DNA from: JAGOBX01 sp017999075 [NCBI: Candidatus Babelota bacterium]
GTDB taxonomy: Bacteria > JAGOBX01
Assembly (NCBI GenBank): GCA_017999075.1
Contig: JAGOBX010000015.1
Location: forward strand, 1-17,659
Direction of reading: 5' to 3'
Length of the DNA stretch: 17,659 bases
The notes under the pieces are model-generated. The model did not search any database. It was given only the letters and a program-made list of their open reading frames with translations, and was not told where the DNA came from. The stretch's first letter is position 1. Every line of letters starts with the position of its first letter. Both the position numbers and the translations under genes were made by a program. Positions 6,699 to 14,235 of the stretch are shown piece after piece.

Positions 6699-7565
6699 AT
6701 GGAAGATACAGTAAAAAAAGTTTTAGAAAAAATTGAAAAAATTCCGACACTTCCAACTACAATCACTAATATTTTGATAGTTTTAAATAACCCTAATAGT
6801 TCAGCAGAAGACGTTAATAAAGCTATTTCTTCAGATGTTTCATTGTCAACGAAGGTTCTTAAACTTGTTAATTCTTCATATTATGGTTTATCTAAAAAAG
6901 TTACTTCTATTACTCAAGCTATAGTAATACTTGGATTTAATACAATAAAAAGTTTGGCATTCAGCGCTTCGGTAATGGATTTATTTTCACGCAGCGAGAA
7001 CCCTAAATTTAAGCGGCTTGATTTTTGGGATCATTGTTTTGCAGTAGCATTAATTTCAAAGTTAATAGCAAAGCATGTACAAATTTCGGTTAAGGATCAG
7101 GAATCTTATTTTCTTGCAGGGCTTCTTCATGATATAGGAAAAGTTGTGATGGATCAGTATTTGCATGAAGACTTTGATTCAGTTCTTGAAATAAGAGAAA
7201 TAGAAAATATTCCTATAATAGAAGCTGAGCGCAGGATTCTTGGAATAACTCATTCTGAGGTTGGGCGCAGAGTGGCTGAACGCTGGAAATTTCCTGAGAT
7301 TATGGTTGAAGCTATAAGATATCATCATGATCCTCAATTGTCTACAAATATGCCGCAATTGTCTGCAATAGTATATTTGTCGGATTTTCTTTGTAAGGCA
7401 AAGAGAATAGGAAACAGCGGAGATTATTATATAAATAATTTTCAGGAACAATATGTTGCAAAATACCGCATAACACCTGAATTAATAAAAACTCTTATTG
7501 TAACAGAAATAGATAGAGAATTATCAAAAGCAAAATCTTTGTTTCAAATTATTAAATCTACATAA
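6699..7565 (+). CDS. HDOD domain signalling protein
   Basis: This is a 288-residue cytoplasmic protein. Almost its whole length matches the HDOD family, which act as output or adaptor modules in bacterial signalling and usually lack proven phosphodiesterase activity. Seen are the opening helix and IPTLPTTI (15-22), the VNSSYYGLSKKVTSI block (57-71), AIVILGFNTIKSLAF (74-88), HDIGK (144-148), H185 in a GITHSEVG context, RYHHD (207-211), and D229. H112, H144/D145, H185, H209/H210 and D229 together are a set that could hold metal, as in active HD enzymes, though many HDOD proteins keep these residues. ATG 6699 has no clear Shine-Dalgarno sequence, and the gene follows the TPR gene by 17 bases, so it may depend on translational coupling. 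Being next to mcsB suggests a stress-response context. Confidence 0.92.
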   Translation: MEDTVKKVLEKIEKIPTLPTTITNILIVLNNPNSSAEDVNKAISSDVSLSTKVLKLVNSSYYGLSKKVTSITQAIVILGFNTIKSLAFSASVMDLFSRSENPKFKRLDFWDHCFAVALISKLIAKHVQISVKDQESYFLAGLLHDIGKVVMDQYLHEDFDSVLEIREIENIPIIEAERRILGITHSEVGRRVAERWKFPEIMVEAIRYHHDPQLSTNMPQLSAIVYLSDFLCKAKRIGNSGDYYINNFQEQYVAKYRITPELIKTLIVTEIDRELSKAKSLFQIIKST

Positions 7566-7590
7566 AAACTGGTTTTTGTCTGGAATCAAT

Positions 7591-8643
7591 ATGTCAATTT
7601 TTTTAAGGATATCTCAAACTCCCGGTGAATGGTTAAATTCTAGCGGTCCATTTTCAGATATAGTTTTAAGCTGCAGAATACGTCTTGCGAGGAATATAGA
7701 TAAAATAAAATTTCCTGAATATATGAATGAAAATGAAAGCAGCGAGGTCAAATCTGATTTAAAAAATGTAATTAATTTATGTCCATCTTTAGTTTCCCCG
7801 GAATTTTATGAAATGAGCGAATTAACTCCTGCCGAACGGCTAATACTTATTGAACGTCATTTAATAAGCAAACAGCTTGCAAATAAAAAAGAAGGGATGC
7901 TTATTTTACAAAATGATGAAAGGTTAAGTATAATGATTAATGAAGAGGATCATTTACGCATACAGTCGATAGATTCAGGACTTCGGTTATTTGAAAATTG
8001 GGAAATAATAAATAAACTCGACCAGCAGCTTGAAACACAAATAAATTATGCTTTTTCAAATGAATTCGGGTATTTGACAGCTTGTCCGACAAATGTGGGC
8101 ACAGGAATGAGATGCTCAATACTTGTCCATCTTCCAGGAATAATAATGATAAATCAGTTAAATAAAATAAATTCTGCAATAGAAAAGTTGGGATTGACTA
8201 TACGAGGATATTATGGTGAAGGAACAGAATCAATTGGAAATTTTTTTCAGATTTCCAATCAAATTACTATTGGAAAAACTGAAGAAAAAATAATAGAGAA
8301 AATTGATAATATAGCGAGGCAGATTGTTGAACATGAAAAAAATGCGCGCAGGATTTTAATGCAGGAATCAAAAGTTAGAGTCGAAGACCAAATTTTCAGA
8401 GCATACGGAATTTTGAAAAATGCAAGGATAATATCGTCAAACGAAACAATGGCGCTGCTTTCTATGATACGGCTTGGGGTGGACCTTGAAATTATTAAAA
8501 ATATCTCCATTAAAACAATAAATGAAATTTTAGTTTATTTACAGCCGGGACATTTGCAAAAACTTTTTCTTAAAGATCTGAATGCAGAAAAGCGCGATAT
8601 TAAACGAGCTGAAATGATTCGGGAAAAGTTTTTAGTGGATTAA
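7591..8643 (+). CDS. mcsB: Protein-arginine kinase McsB
   Basis: This is a 350-residue ATP:guanido phosphotransferase-fold enzyme that phosphorylates arginine side chains. In bacilli it marks proteins for the ClpCP protease and regulates CtsR. ATG 7591 is preferred over the in-frame TTG 7576 because it lies 6 bases after TCTGGA and gives a normal N-terminus. Key blocks are present: SCRIRLARN (27-35), NEEDHLRIQ (117-125, with the likely catalytic acid), CPTNVGTGMR (165-174, including the conserved Cys), RGYYGEGTES (205-214) and GNFFQISNQ (216-224). The C-terminal RDIKRA (335-340) matches the RDxxRA phospho-arginine receptor motif of true McsB, which sets it apart from creatine or arginine kinases. 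Length is normal. The usual partners ctsR, mcsA and clpC are absent from the window; it follows HDOD by 25 bases instead. Confidence 0.95.
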   Translation: MSIFLRISQTPGEWLNSSGPFSDIVLSCRIRLARNIDKIKFPEYMNENESSEVKSDLKNVINLCPSLVSPEFYEMSELTPAERLILIERHLISKQLANKKEGMLILQNDERLSIMINEEDHLRIQSIDSGLRLFENWEIINKLDQQLETQINYAFSNEFGYLTACPTNVGTGMRCSILVHLPGIIMINQLNKINSAIEKLGLTIRGYYGEGTESIGNFFQISNQITIGKTEEKIIEKIDNIARQIVEHEKNARRILMQESKVRVEDQIFRAYGILKNARIISSNETMALLSMIRLGVDLEIIKNISIKTINEILVYLQPGHLQKLFLKDLNAEKRDIKRAEMIREKFLVD

Positions 8644-8658
8644 ATTTTTATAATACCA

Positions 8659-11619
8659 TCACGCGTTTTTGCCACAGCATTTTTTATATTTTTTCCCGCT
8701 TCCGCAAGGGCAATCATCATTTCTGCCTATTTTTACAATTTCAATTTGTTTTTGTGTCTGGCGCTGTATTCCGGAAATTTGTTTTCCGGAATTAGAATTT
8801 TTTGACTGCTGCTGTTCAGAAGAAAAAGCCTGAGATTCAGAATGTTTTAATTCTGCTATATTATAATTAGATGCGATTTCAGTTACAGGCTGCTGAACAG
8901 CCATTTTTATTTTAAATAAATATTCGACTATACATTCCTTTACATTTCTGATCATAATAGTGAACATTTTCATACTTTGATTTTTATATGCGACAACAGG
9001 ATCTTTTGAAGCCCATCCCTGCAAATGTATACCTTCTTTTAAATAATCCAAATTATGAAGATGGTCCTTCCAATTGTTGTCAAGGATATTTAGCATAATC
9101 ATCCGTATAATATGATTTTTATGAAGAGGAGGCATATCATTCAATTTCAATAAAAAAGAATTTTTAGCTTCATCGCAAAGATAATCGTATAGAAGTTCCT
9201 GGGAATTTTTATCTAATAATGTATTCTTTAGTTTAATCAAATCTATAGAGAATGTTTTGTAGTATTTATCAATAAGACCGTCAATATCCCAGTCTGAAGA
9301 ATGAGATTTTTCAGGACAGTATTCCCAAACAATATTTTCTATCACTTCATAAATTATTTCAATAAAAAAATCAGATAAATTTTCGTCACTCAGCATTTTA
9401 TTGCGTTCTTTGTAAATAATGTCGCGTTGTGTATTCATAACATTATCAAAATCTATTAAATGTTTTCTAATATCAAAATTATGAGCTTCAACGCGTTTTT
9501 GCGCACGTTCAATGGCTTTAGAAATAAATGGATGCTCAATTTCCTGAGAATCGTCCATACCGAACTTTTCCATAATTCCTGAAATTCTGTCAGAACCGAA
9601 TAATCTCATCAAATCATCTTCAAGAGCCACGTAAAATACTGTTTCCCCCGGGTCTCCCTGTCTACCTGACCTTCCTCTAAGCTGGTTATCAATACGCCGC
9701 GCTTCATGGCGTTCAGTTCCTATTACCAATAATCCACCTATATCGGCAATACTGCTTCCAAGCATTATATCAGTACCGCGTCCTGCCATATTAGTAGCAA
9801 TAGTAATTGAATTTTTCTGGCCTGCGCAAGATATTATTTCTGCTTCCCGTTCATGATATTTTGCATTAAGAACATTATGAACAATATTAATTTTTGACAG
9901 CATTCTGCTTAACAATTCAGAAACTTCTATTGAAATTGTTCCGACAAGAATAGGTCTTCCTTTTGAATGTTCTTCTTTTATAAGATTTGTTATTGCCTCA
10001 TATTTTCCTTTTTTAGTTCTAAATATTTTATCTTCGTAATCTTTTCTTATCATTGTTAAATTAGGAGGAATTATAACCACGTCAAGTTTATAAATTTCCC
10101 AAAATTCCTGTGCTTCTGTATCTGCTGTTCCTGTCATTCCCGCAAGTTTTTTATACATTCTGAAATAGTTTTGCAAAGTAATAGTAGCTAGAGTTTGAGA
10201 TTCAAGTTTTACTTTTAATCCTTCTTTTGCTTCAATTGCCTGATGCAGACCATCCGACCATCTTCGGCCTGGCATCAAGCGTCCGGTAAATTCATCTACG
10301 ATTAATACTTCACCGTCTTTTATAATATAATCAACTTCTTTTTTAAACAGATTATGTCCTCGAAGCATTTGATTTATATGATGGACAAACTGCATATTTT
10401 CTATTGAGAACAGATCAGGCATATTCAATAATTTTTCACATTTTTTAGCGCCTGCATCAGTAAGAGCGACAGCACTGGCTTTTTCGTCTATCCAATAATC
10501 TCCGGTTTCGATTACTTCATCGTTTTCTTCTTTGCGCTCGCCTTTAGTTAAATAAGGGAATAATTTATTTATCCGATAATATTTTTCAGTAGTATCTTCA
10601 GCCGCTCCTGAAATTATGAGCGGTGTTCTTGCTTCATCTATTAATATAGAGTCAACTTCATCAATAATAGCGAAATTATGTTCTCTTTGAACTTTTTGTT
10701 CTGATGATACGACCATATTATCACGCAGGTAATCAAATCCGAATTCGGTATTTGTTCCAAATGTTATATGACGAGAATAAGCTTCCTGTTTTTCATTATG
10801 ATTCATTTCATTTAGAATCAAGCCTACAGTTCTGCCGAGATAATTATAAATTTCTCCCATCCATATACTATCTCGTTTTGCAAGGTATTCATTGACTGTA
10901 ACCATATGAACGCCTTTATTAGATAATGAATTTAAATATACGGATAGAGTTGCTACCAGAGTTTTTCCTTCGCCTGTTTTCATTTCAGCAATTTTTCCCT
11001 GATGTAACACCATACCGCCCATCAATTGAACGTCGAAATGTCTTAATCCCAATCTGCGCATTGATGCTTCCCTGCATAAAGCAAAAGCTTCAGGAAGAAT
11101 AATATCAGTTATATTTTCAGGATTTATTGACGACATAAATAAATTAAAGTTATTAGCGAGTTCTGTTTCGAGCATAGTGATATCTGCGGATAACCATTTT
11201 TCAATTCTTTTTTTCAACCCTTCAAGAAGTTTTTCAAGTCTTTCATCAGAAACGGCATTTAAAATAACAAGTTTCATTTTGCTTTTATCGTATTTTTTTT
11301 CAAGATCTTTCCTGTTTTCCAGGAATATTTTTCTGTATTTTTCAATATAGAATTCAATTGCTGAATCTTTTTTTGATTTTAGTTTTTTAAATGAGTCAAT
11401 AATTTTTTCGTTCAGGTTTTTAACATAATTTTCATCCAGTTCTGATTGAATCATTTGTTCAAACTTGGCAGTATGTTTTTTAAAATCATCATATTCATAA
11501 TCAAGAAATAAAATTTCAAGGTTATTTATAATATCAACCGCTGGAATAATTTTTTTTATATCTCGTTCGTGTTTACTTCCGAATAATTTTTTGAAAACGC
11601 TGTTTAAAAAATTTATCAT
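8659..11619 (-). CDS. secA: Preprotein translocase ATPase SecA, with N-terminal insertion
   Basis: This is a 986-residue ATPase motor that drives unfolded preproteins through SecYEG. Motifs in order are MKTGEGKT (Walker A, 213-220), FGFDYLRDN (293-301), DEVD (320-323, Walker B), the VDEFTGRLMPGRRW block (441-454), MTGTA (495-499), ATNMAGRGTDI (608-618) and QLRGRSGRQGDPG (646-658). The helical wing/scaffold region precedes a Gln/Ser-rich linker (about 926-960). The end is a SEC-C zinc motif with Cys970, Cys972, Cys981 and Cys982. Walker A lies about 110 residues later than in Escherichia coli SecA, because a charged helical stretch of about 62-171 is inserted between the N-terminal helix and the LPEAFALCREAS block. 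The start is supported by AAGGATGG (11625-11632, complement). The ATG directly abuts the stop codon of the upstream TPR gene, so the two are probably coupled. Confidence 0.98.
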   Translation of the reverse strand: MINFLNSVFKKLFGSKHERDIKKIIPAVDIINNLEILFLDYEYDDFKKHTAKFEQMIQSELDENYVKNLNEKIIDSFKKLKSKKDSAIEFYIEKYRKIFLENRKDLEKKYDKSKMKLVILNAVSDERLEKLLEGLKKRIEKWLSADITMLETELANNFNLFMSSINPENITDIILPEAFALCREASMRRLGLRHFDVQLMGGMVLHQGKIAEMKTGEGKTLVATLSVYLNSLSNKGVHMVTVNEYLAKRDSIWMGEIYNYLGRTVGLILNEMNHNEKQEAYSRHITFGTNTEFGFDYLRDNMVVSSEQKVQREHNFAIIDEVDSILIDEARTPLIISGAAEDTTEKYYRINKLFPYLTKGERKEENDEVIETGDYWIDEKASAVALTDAGAKKCEKLLNMPDLFSIENMQFVHHINQMLRGHNLFKKEVDYIIKDGEVLIVDEFTGRLMPGRRWSDGLHQAIEAKEGLKVKLESQTLATITLQNYFRMYKKLAGMTGTADTEAQEFWEIYKLDVVIIPPNLTMIRKDYEDKIFRTKKGKYEAITNLIKEEHSKGRPILVGTISIEVSELLSRMLSKINIVHNVLNAKYHEREAEIISCAGQKNSITIATNMAGRGTDIMLGSSIADIGGLLVIGTERHEARRIDNQLRGRSGRQGDPGETVFYVALEDDLMRLFGSDRISGIMEKFGMDDSQEIEHPFISKAIERAQKRVEAHNFDIRKHLIDFDNVMNTQRDIIYKERNKMLSDENLSDFFIEIIYEVIENIVWEYCPEKSHSSDWDIDGLIDKYYKTFSIDLIKLKNTLLDKNSQELLYDYLCDEAKNSFLLKLNDMPPLHKNHIIRMIMLNILDNNWKDHLHNLDYLKEGIHLQGWASKDPVVAYKNQSMKMFTIMIRNVKECIVEYLFKIKMAVQQPVTEIASNYNIAELKHSESQAFSSEQQQSKNSNSGKQISGIQRQTQKQIEIVKIGRNDDCPCGSGKKYKKCCGKNA

Positions 11620-12978
11620 TTAAACCATCCTTAATAATTCATTAAATAAATCTGTAAACTGATTTTTCTGAATAATAGTTATGTTATTAAATTCTTCAGA
11701 TAAGTTAGACGGATGCATTTGTTTTATGAAACCGTTAGGTATAATCAATATCCCCCGTTTTGCCTGATTCAGATTCAATAATTCTTTAAAATCAAAAAGC
11801 GCAATATCACCGGCAGGATTATCCCATAACTTAATAGAAATTATTGATTTATTGGCAGCTTCTTTTCCTATAAGTATAATTTCAGTATTTTTTTTATATT
11901 CATAAGAAACAATAGAAATATGAAATTTATTTGATAGTTCAGTCATTAAATTATGAAAAGAAGTTTTGTCAAGATTTTTTAAAACAGATAGAATCTGGTT
12001 AATGTTCCGTGATGGAAAATTTTTTTTGAGTAATTCAGCCACATCAGAATATTCAGCATTCTGCTTATATATTTCTTTCCAAAGTTTCACGGCATCATCT
12101 TTTTTGTTAGTAAAATAATAAGCTTTACCAAGAAGATAATTGAGTTCAAGTTTTTTTGCAGAATCTTTTTTAAATTGATTGATTCCGAACATAAGATGTT
12201 CGATAGCGGCTTCATATTCTTCTGATTCAAAAAAACAGTTTGACAATAAGGTTATCATATTAAATAACAAATCCCCGCCGGCGATATTCAATCCTTTCAT
12301 TAAAATTTCTATAGCATTTATATGATCTCCGTTTTTTTTATGAACTTTACCTAATTCGTAATAAACATCTGTAAAATTTGGTTTCAATGATAAAATTTTG
12401 TTGTATATAATAACTGCAGTTTTATATTCTTTTAAAATGTCTTTGATTTTTGCCAACCCAAACAAAGCTTTTATATTATTTCTGTCAATATCGATAATTC
12501 TTTCATATTCGGCGTTCGCACGTTCAAACTGTTTATTTTTTAGTAATACTTCGCAATATGATAAATACAAATTTATATTATCAATATTGAGATTATAATT
12601 TGAAATCAGTTTATTAAGTTCATTTACATTGTTCAGTTTAACATAGCAATAAAATAATTTATCAGTTAAAACAGGTTCGCTTATAAATTCAAGGTCATCT
12701 TTTAAATGAAGTAATTTTTTAAAAATTGCAGCTGCTTCAGAAAAATTTTCAAGTTCCTGGTAACAGACGCCTATTTTAAACAAAAATTCTGGGTTTCCTG
12801 TTTTTTGAAATAATTCATTGAATAAGACCAGAGCTTCTCCGAATTTTTTTGACAAAAACATATTGTTTGCAACTTTTAGATTATTTCTGTTTTTTTTTGA
12901 AAGAAAGTAAAAAAATAGAAATATGAAAATAAAAAATCCGGTTATTGCCGAAAAAATATAAATATAATAGTTTTGCAT
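11620..12978 (-). CDS. Membrane-anchored TPR protein with Mrr-like C-terminal domain
   Basis: This is a 452-residue protein. A single hydrophobic helix (about 5-27) is followed by KKNRN, so the body most likely faces the cytoplasm. TPR-type repeats fill about 35-320; clear units include GNPEFLFKIGVCYQELENF (61-79), NNIKALFGLAKIKDILKEY and FTDVYYELGKVHKKNGDH. Residues about 345-450 look like a restriction-endonuclease-like (Mrr/PD-D/ExK) fold: EIILIGK (366-372), SIIS-x-K-x-W (378-385), then RGILIIPNGFI (408-418) and a final IQKNQFTDLFNELL (436-449). Lys383 sits where the catalytic Lys would be. The usual preceding acid and the Gln of QxK are not evident, so it is probably not an active nuclease. 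The assignment rests on pattern alone. The gene starts 5 bases after the fabD stop with no Shine-Dalgarno sequence, and its stop codon touches the secA start. Confidence 0.85.
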   Translation of the reverse strand: MQNYYIYIFSAITGFFIFIFLFFYFLSKKNRNNLKVANNMFLSKKFGEALVLFNELFQKTGNPEFLFKIGVCYQELENFSEAAAIFKKLLHLKDDLEFISEPVLTDKLFYCYVKLNNVNELNKLISNYNLNIDNINLYLSYCEVLLKNKQFERANAEYERIIDIDRNNIKALFGLAKIKDILKEYKTAVIIYNKILSLKPNFTDVYYELGKVHKKNGDHINAIEILMKGLNIAGGDLLFNMITLLSNCFFESEEYEAAIEHLMFGINQFKKDSAKKLELNYLLGKAYYFTNKKDDAVKLWKEIYKQNAEYSDVAELLKKNFPSRNINQILSVLKNLDKTSFHNLMTELSNKFHISIVSYEYKKNTEIILIGKEAANKSIISIKLWDNPAGDIALFDFKELLNLNQAKRGILIIPNGFIKQMHPSNLSEEFNNITIIQKNQFTDLFNELLRMV

Positions 12979-12983
12979 TTAGT

Positions 12984-13919
12984 TTATTTATTTAAATATT
13001 CTGATAATGTATCAACAGAATTAATATTAATCAGGCGTACATTTGAATTTATTCTTTTAATTAATCCTGTTAAAACTTTTCCTGAACCAGATTCAACGAA
13101 TTCAGAAATATTAAACTCATTAATCATAAATTCAACAGATTGTATCCATCGAACGGGCGAACATAATTGATTTATCAGCGATGATTTAATTGATCCAGGA
13201 TCCTGATTATGAGGTTTTGCAGTTAAATTGCTTATTACAGGAAATTTAGGTTGATTGAAAACAAATTTATTTAATTCAGTTGCAAGTTTATCCTGAGCAT
13301 TTTTCATTAAATCACTGTGCCATGCTCCGCTTACTTTAAGTTCTATACATTTTCCTGATCCTGATAATTTAACCAGTTCAATAACTTTTTTTACAGAAAC
13401 AGTTTCGCCTGAAATCACAATTTGTCCTGGTGAATTGTATCCGGCTGTACCAATTATTCCTCCAGCTTCATTAAAATACTCAAGCAATTTATTTTCGTCA
13501 ACCCCCATTACAGCAGCCATTGTACCATTTGATTTTTTTGCGCATTCATCCATAAATTTGGCTCTATTTTCAAGGAGAATCAGTCCTTCTTCAAAAGAAA
13601 ATACTCCAGCGGCAAATAATGCTCCATATTCCCCCAGGCTATGGCCAGCAGAAATTTCAGGGGAAAAAGAGCAGTTTGATTTTAAAATTTCAAATATAAC
13701 AGAACTTACAAGATAAATGGCAGGCTGAGTATTTATTGTCATCTGCAGTTCTTCTTCAGATCCTTCAAAACACAATTTTGCATAATCTTTGCTATAAATG
13801 CTTGCTTTTTTTGCATTTTCAAACATTTTTTTTGCAACATCAAATTTTTCAAAAAAATCTTTCCCCATATTCTTGGATTGTGATCCCTGACCAGGAAAAA
13901 TTACAGATTTCTTTGTCAT
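12984..13919 (-). CDS. fabD: Malonyl-CoA:ACP transacylase FabD
   Basis: This is a 311-residue cytoplasmic enzyme that transfers malonyl from CoA to acyl carrier protein at the start of fatty acid synthesis. ATG 13919 is chosen because GGGGGAG lies 4 bases upstream of it. A longer in-frame start at 13949 would add ten residues not typical of the family. Catalytic marks are present: the GQGSQ loop (10-14), GHSLGE (92-97) with nucleophile Ser94, Arg119 that binds the malonyl carboxylate, YNSPGQIVISG (161-171), GAWHSDLM (198-205) with catalytic His201, and Gln250. Length is normal. It is the first gene of a minus-strand operon with the TPR protein and secA. Other fab genes and acpP, which are often adjacent, are not in this window. 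Confidence 0.96.
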   Translation of the reverse strand: MTKKSVIFPGQGSQSKNMGKDFFEKFDVAKKMFENAKKASIYSKDYAKLCFEGSEEELQMTINTQPAIYLVSSVIFEILKSNCSFSPEISAGHSLGEYGALFAAGVFSFEEGLILLENRAKFMDECAKKSNGTMAAVMGVDENKLLEYFNEAGGIIGTAGYNSPGQIVISGETVSVKKVIELVKLSGSGKCIELKVSGAWHSDLMKNAQDKLATELNKFVFNQPKFPVISNLTAKPHNQDPGSIKSSLINQLCSPVRWIQSVEFMINEFNISEFVESGSGKVLTGLIKRINSNVRLININSVDTLSEYLNK

Positions 13920-13970
13920 AAAACTCCCCCAAATATACAGATAATCCACATTAAAATTTTCTCTTATTAT

Positions 13971-13999
13971 AATATACGCTTTATCAATAAATAATGCAA
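13971..13999 (-). promoter_or_regulatory. Promoter of the fabD-TPR-secA operon
   Basis: On the minus strand, TTGCAT (13999-13994), a 17-base spacer and TATATT (13976-13971) lie about 50 bases before ATG 13919. The -10 region reads TATATTATAAT, the same 11-base string as in the promoter at 722-732. Confidence 0.65.
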
Positions 14000-14062
14000 T
14001 AAAATTTTAAAATTGTTTTGTTTTTTTTAGAACTGTGTTGTAGTATATAATAGTTATCATTA

Positions 14063-14169
14063 ATGGAATGTTTTAAAAATGTAAAATGCAATTTTTTATA
14101 AAATTTATTATTGATAAGCAATAAGTTAATTTTGTAAAAATATATAACAATATTTTTGAAACACTTCCA
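14063..14169 (+). repeat. Dispersed palindromic intergenic element, copy B (107 bp)
   Basis: This is the second copy of the element at 461-571, in the same orientation. The imperfect terminal inverted repeats remain (14063-14074 against 14158-14169). So do the large internal stem (14093-14105 with 14128-14140) and the nested TATTG/CAATA hairpin (14109-14113, 14119-14123). Compared with copy A there are a few single-base gaps and about one substitution in six. The change C to T at 14099 turns a C-G pair into a T-G pair, so the stem can still form in RNA. No target-site duplication is obvious. It ends 66 bases before the response-regulator ATG, so it may be transcribed as part of that gene's leader. 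Confidence 0.75.
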
Positions 14170-14235
14170 GAATACACTGCATCTGTGACGCGTTATTATT
14201 TTTTTATACTTAGAAAATCGGGGGTTTTCATAATA

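Larger units (their letters stand above)
13920..14235. other. 316-base divergent intergenic region
   Basis: This region holds the fabD leader and promoter (minus strand), a possible plus-strand -10 TATAAT at 14046-14051 without a convincing -35, repeat copy B at 14063-14169, and a G-run (14220-14224) that may serve as ribosome site for the gene at 14236. No coding sequence is seen. Confidence 0.7.

Noticed and set aside
8644-8658. Terminator between the convergent mcsB and secA genes
   Set aside because: The gap is 15 bases with no stem visible; any termination must occur inside the opposing coding regions.
14046-14051. Confident plus-strand promoter for the two-receiver regulator
   Set aside because: TATAAT is present, but no convincing -35 lies 16-18 bases upstream, so I did not list it as a separate feature.
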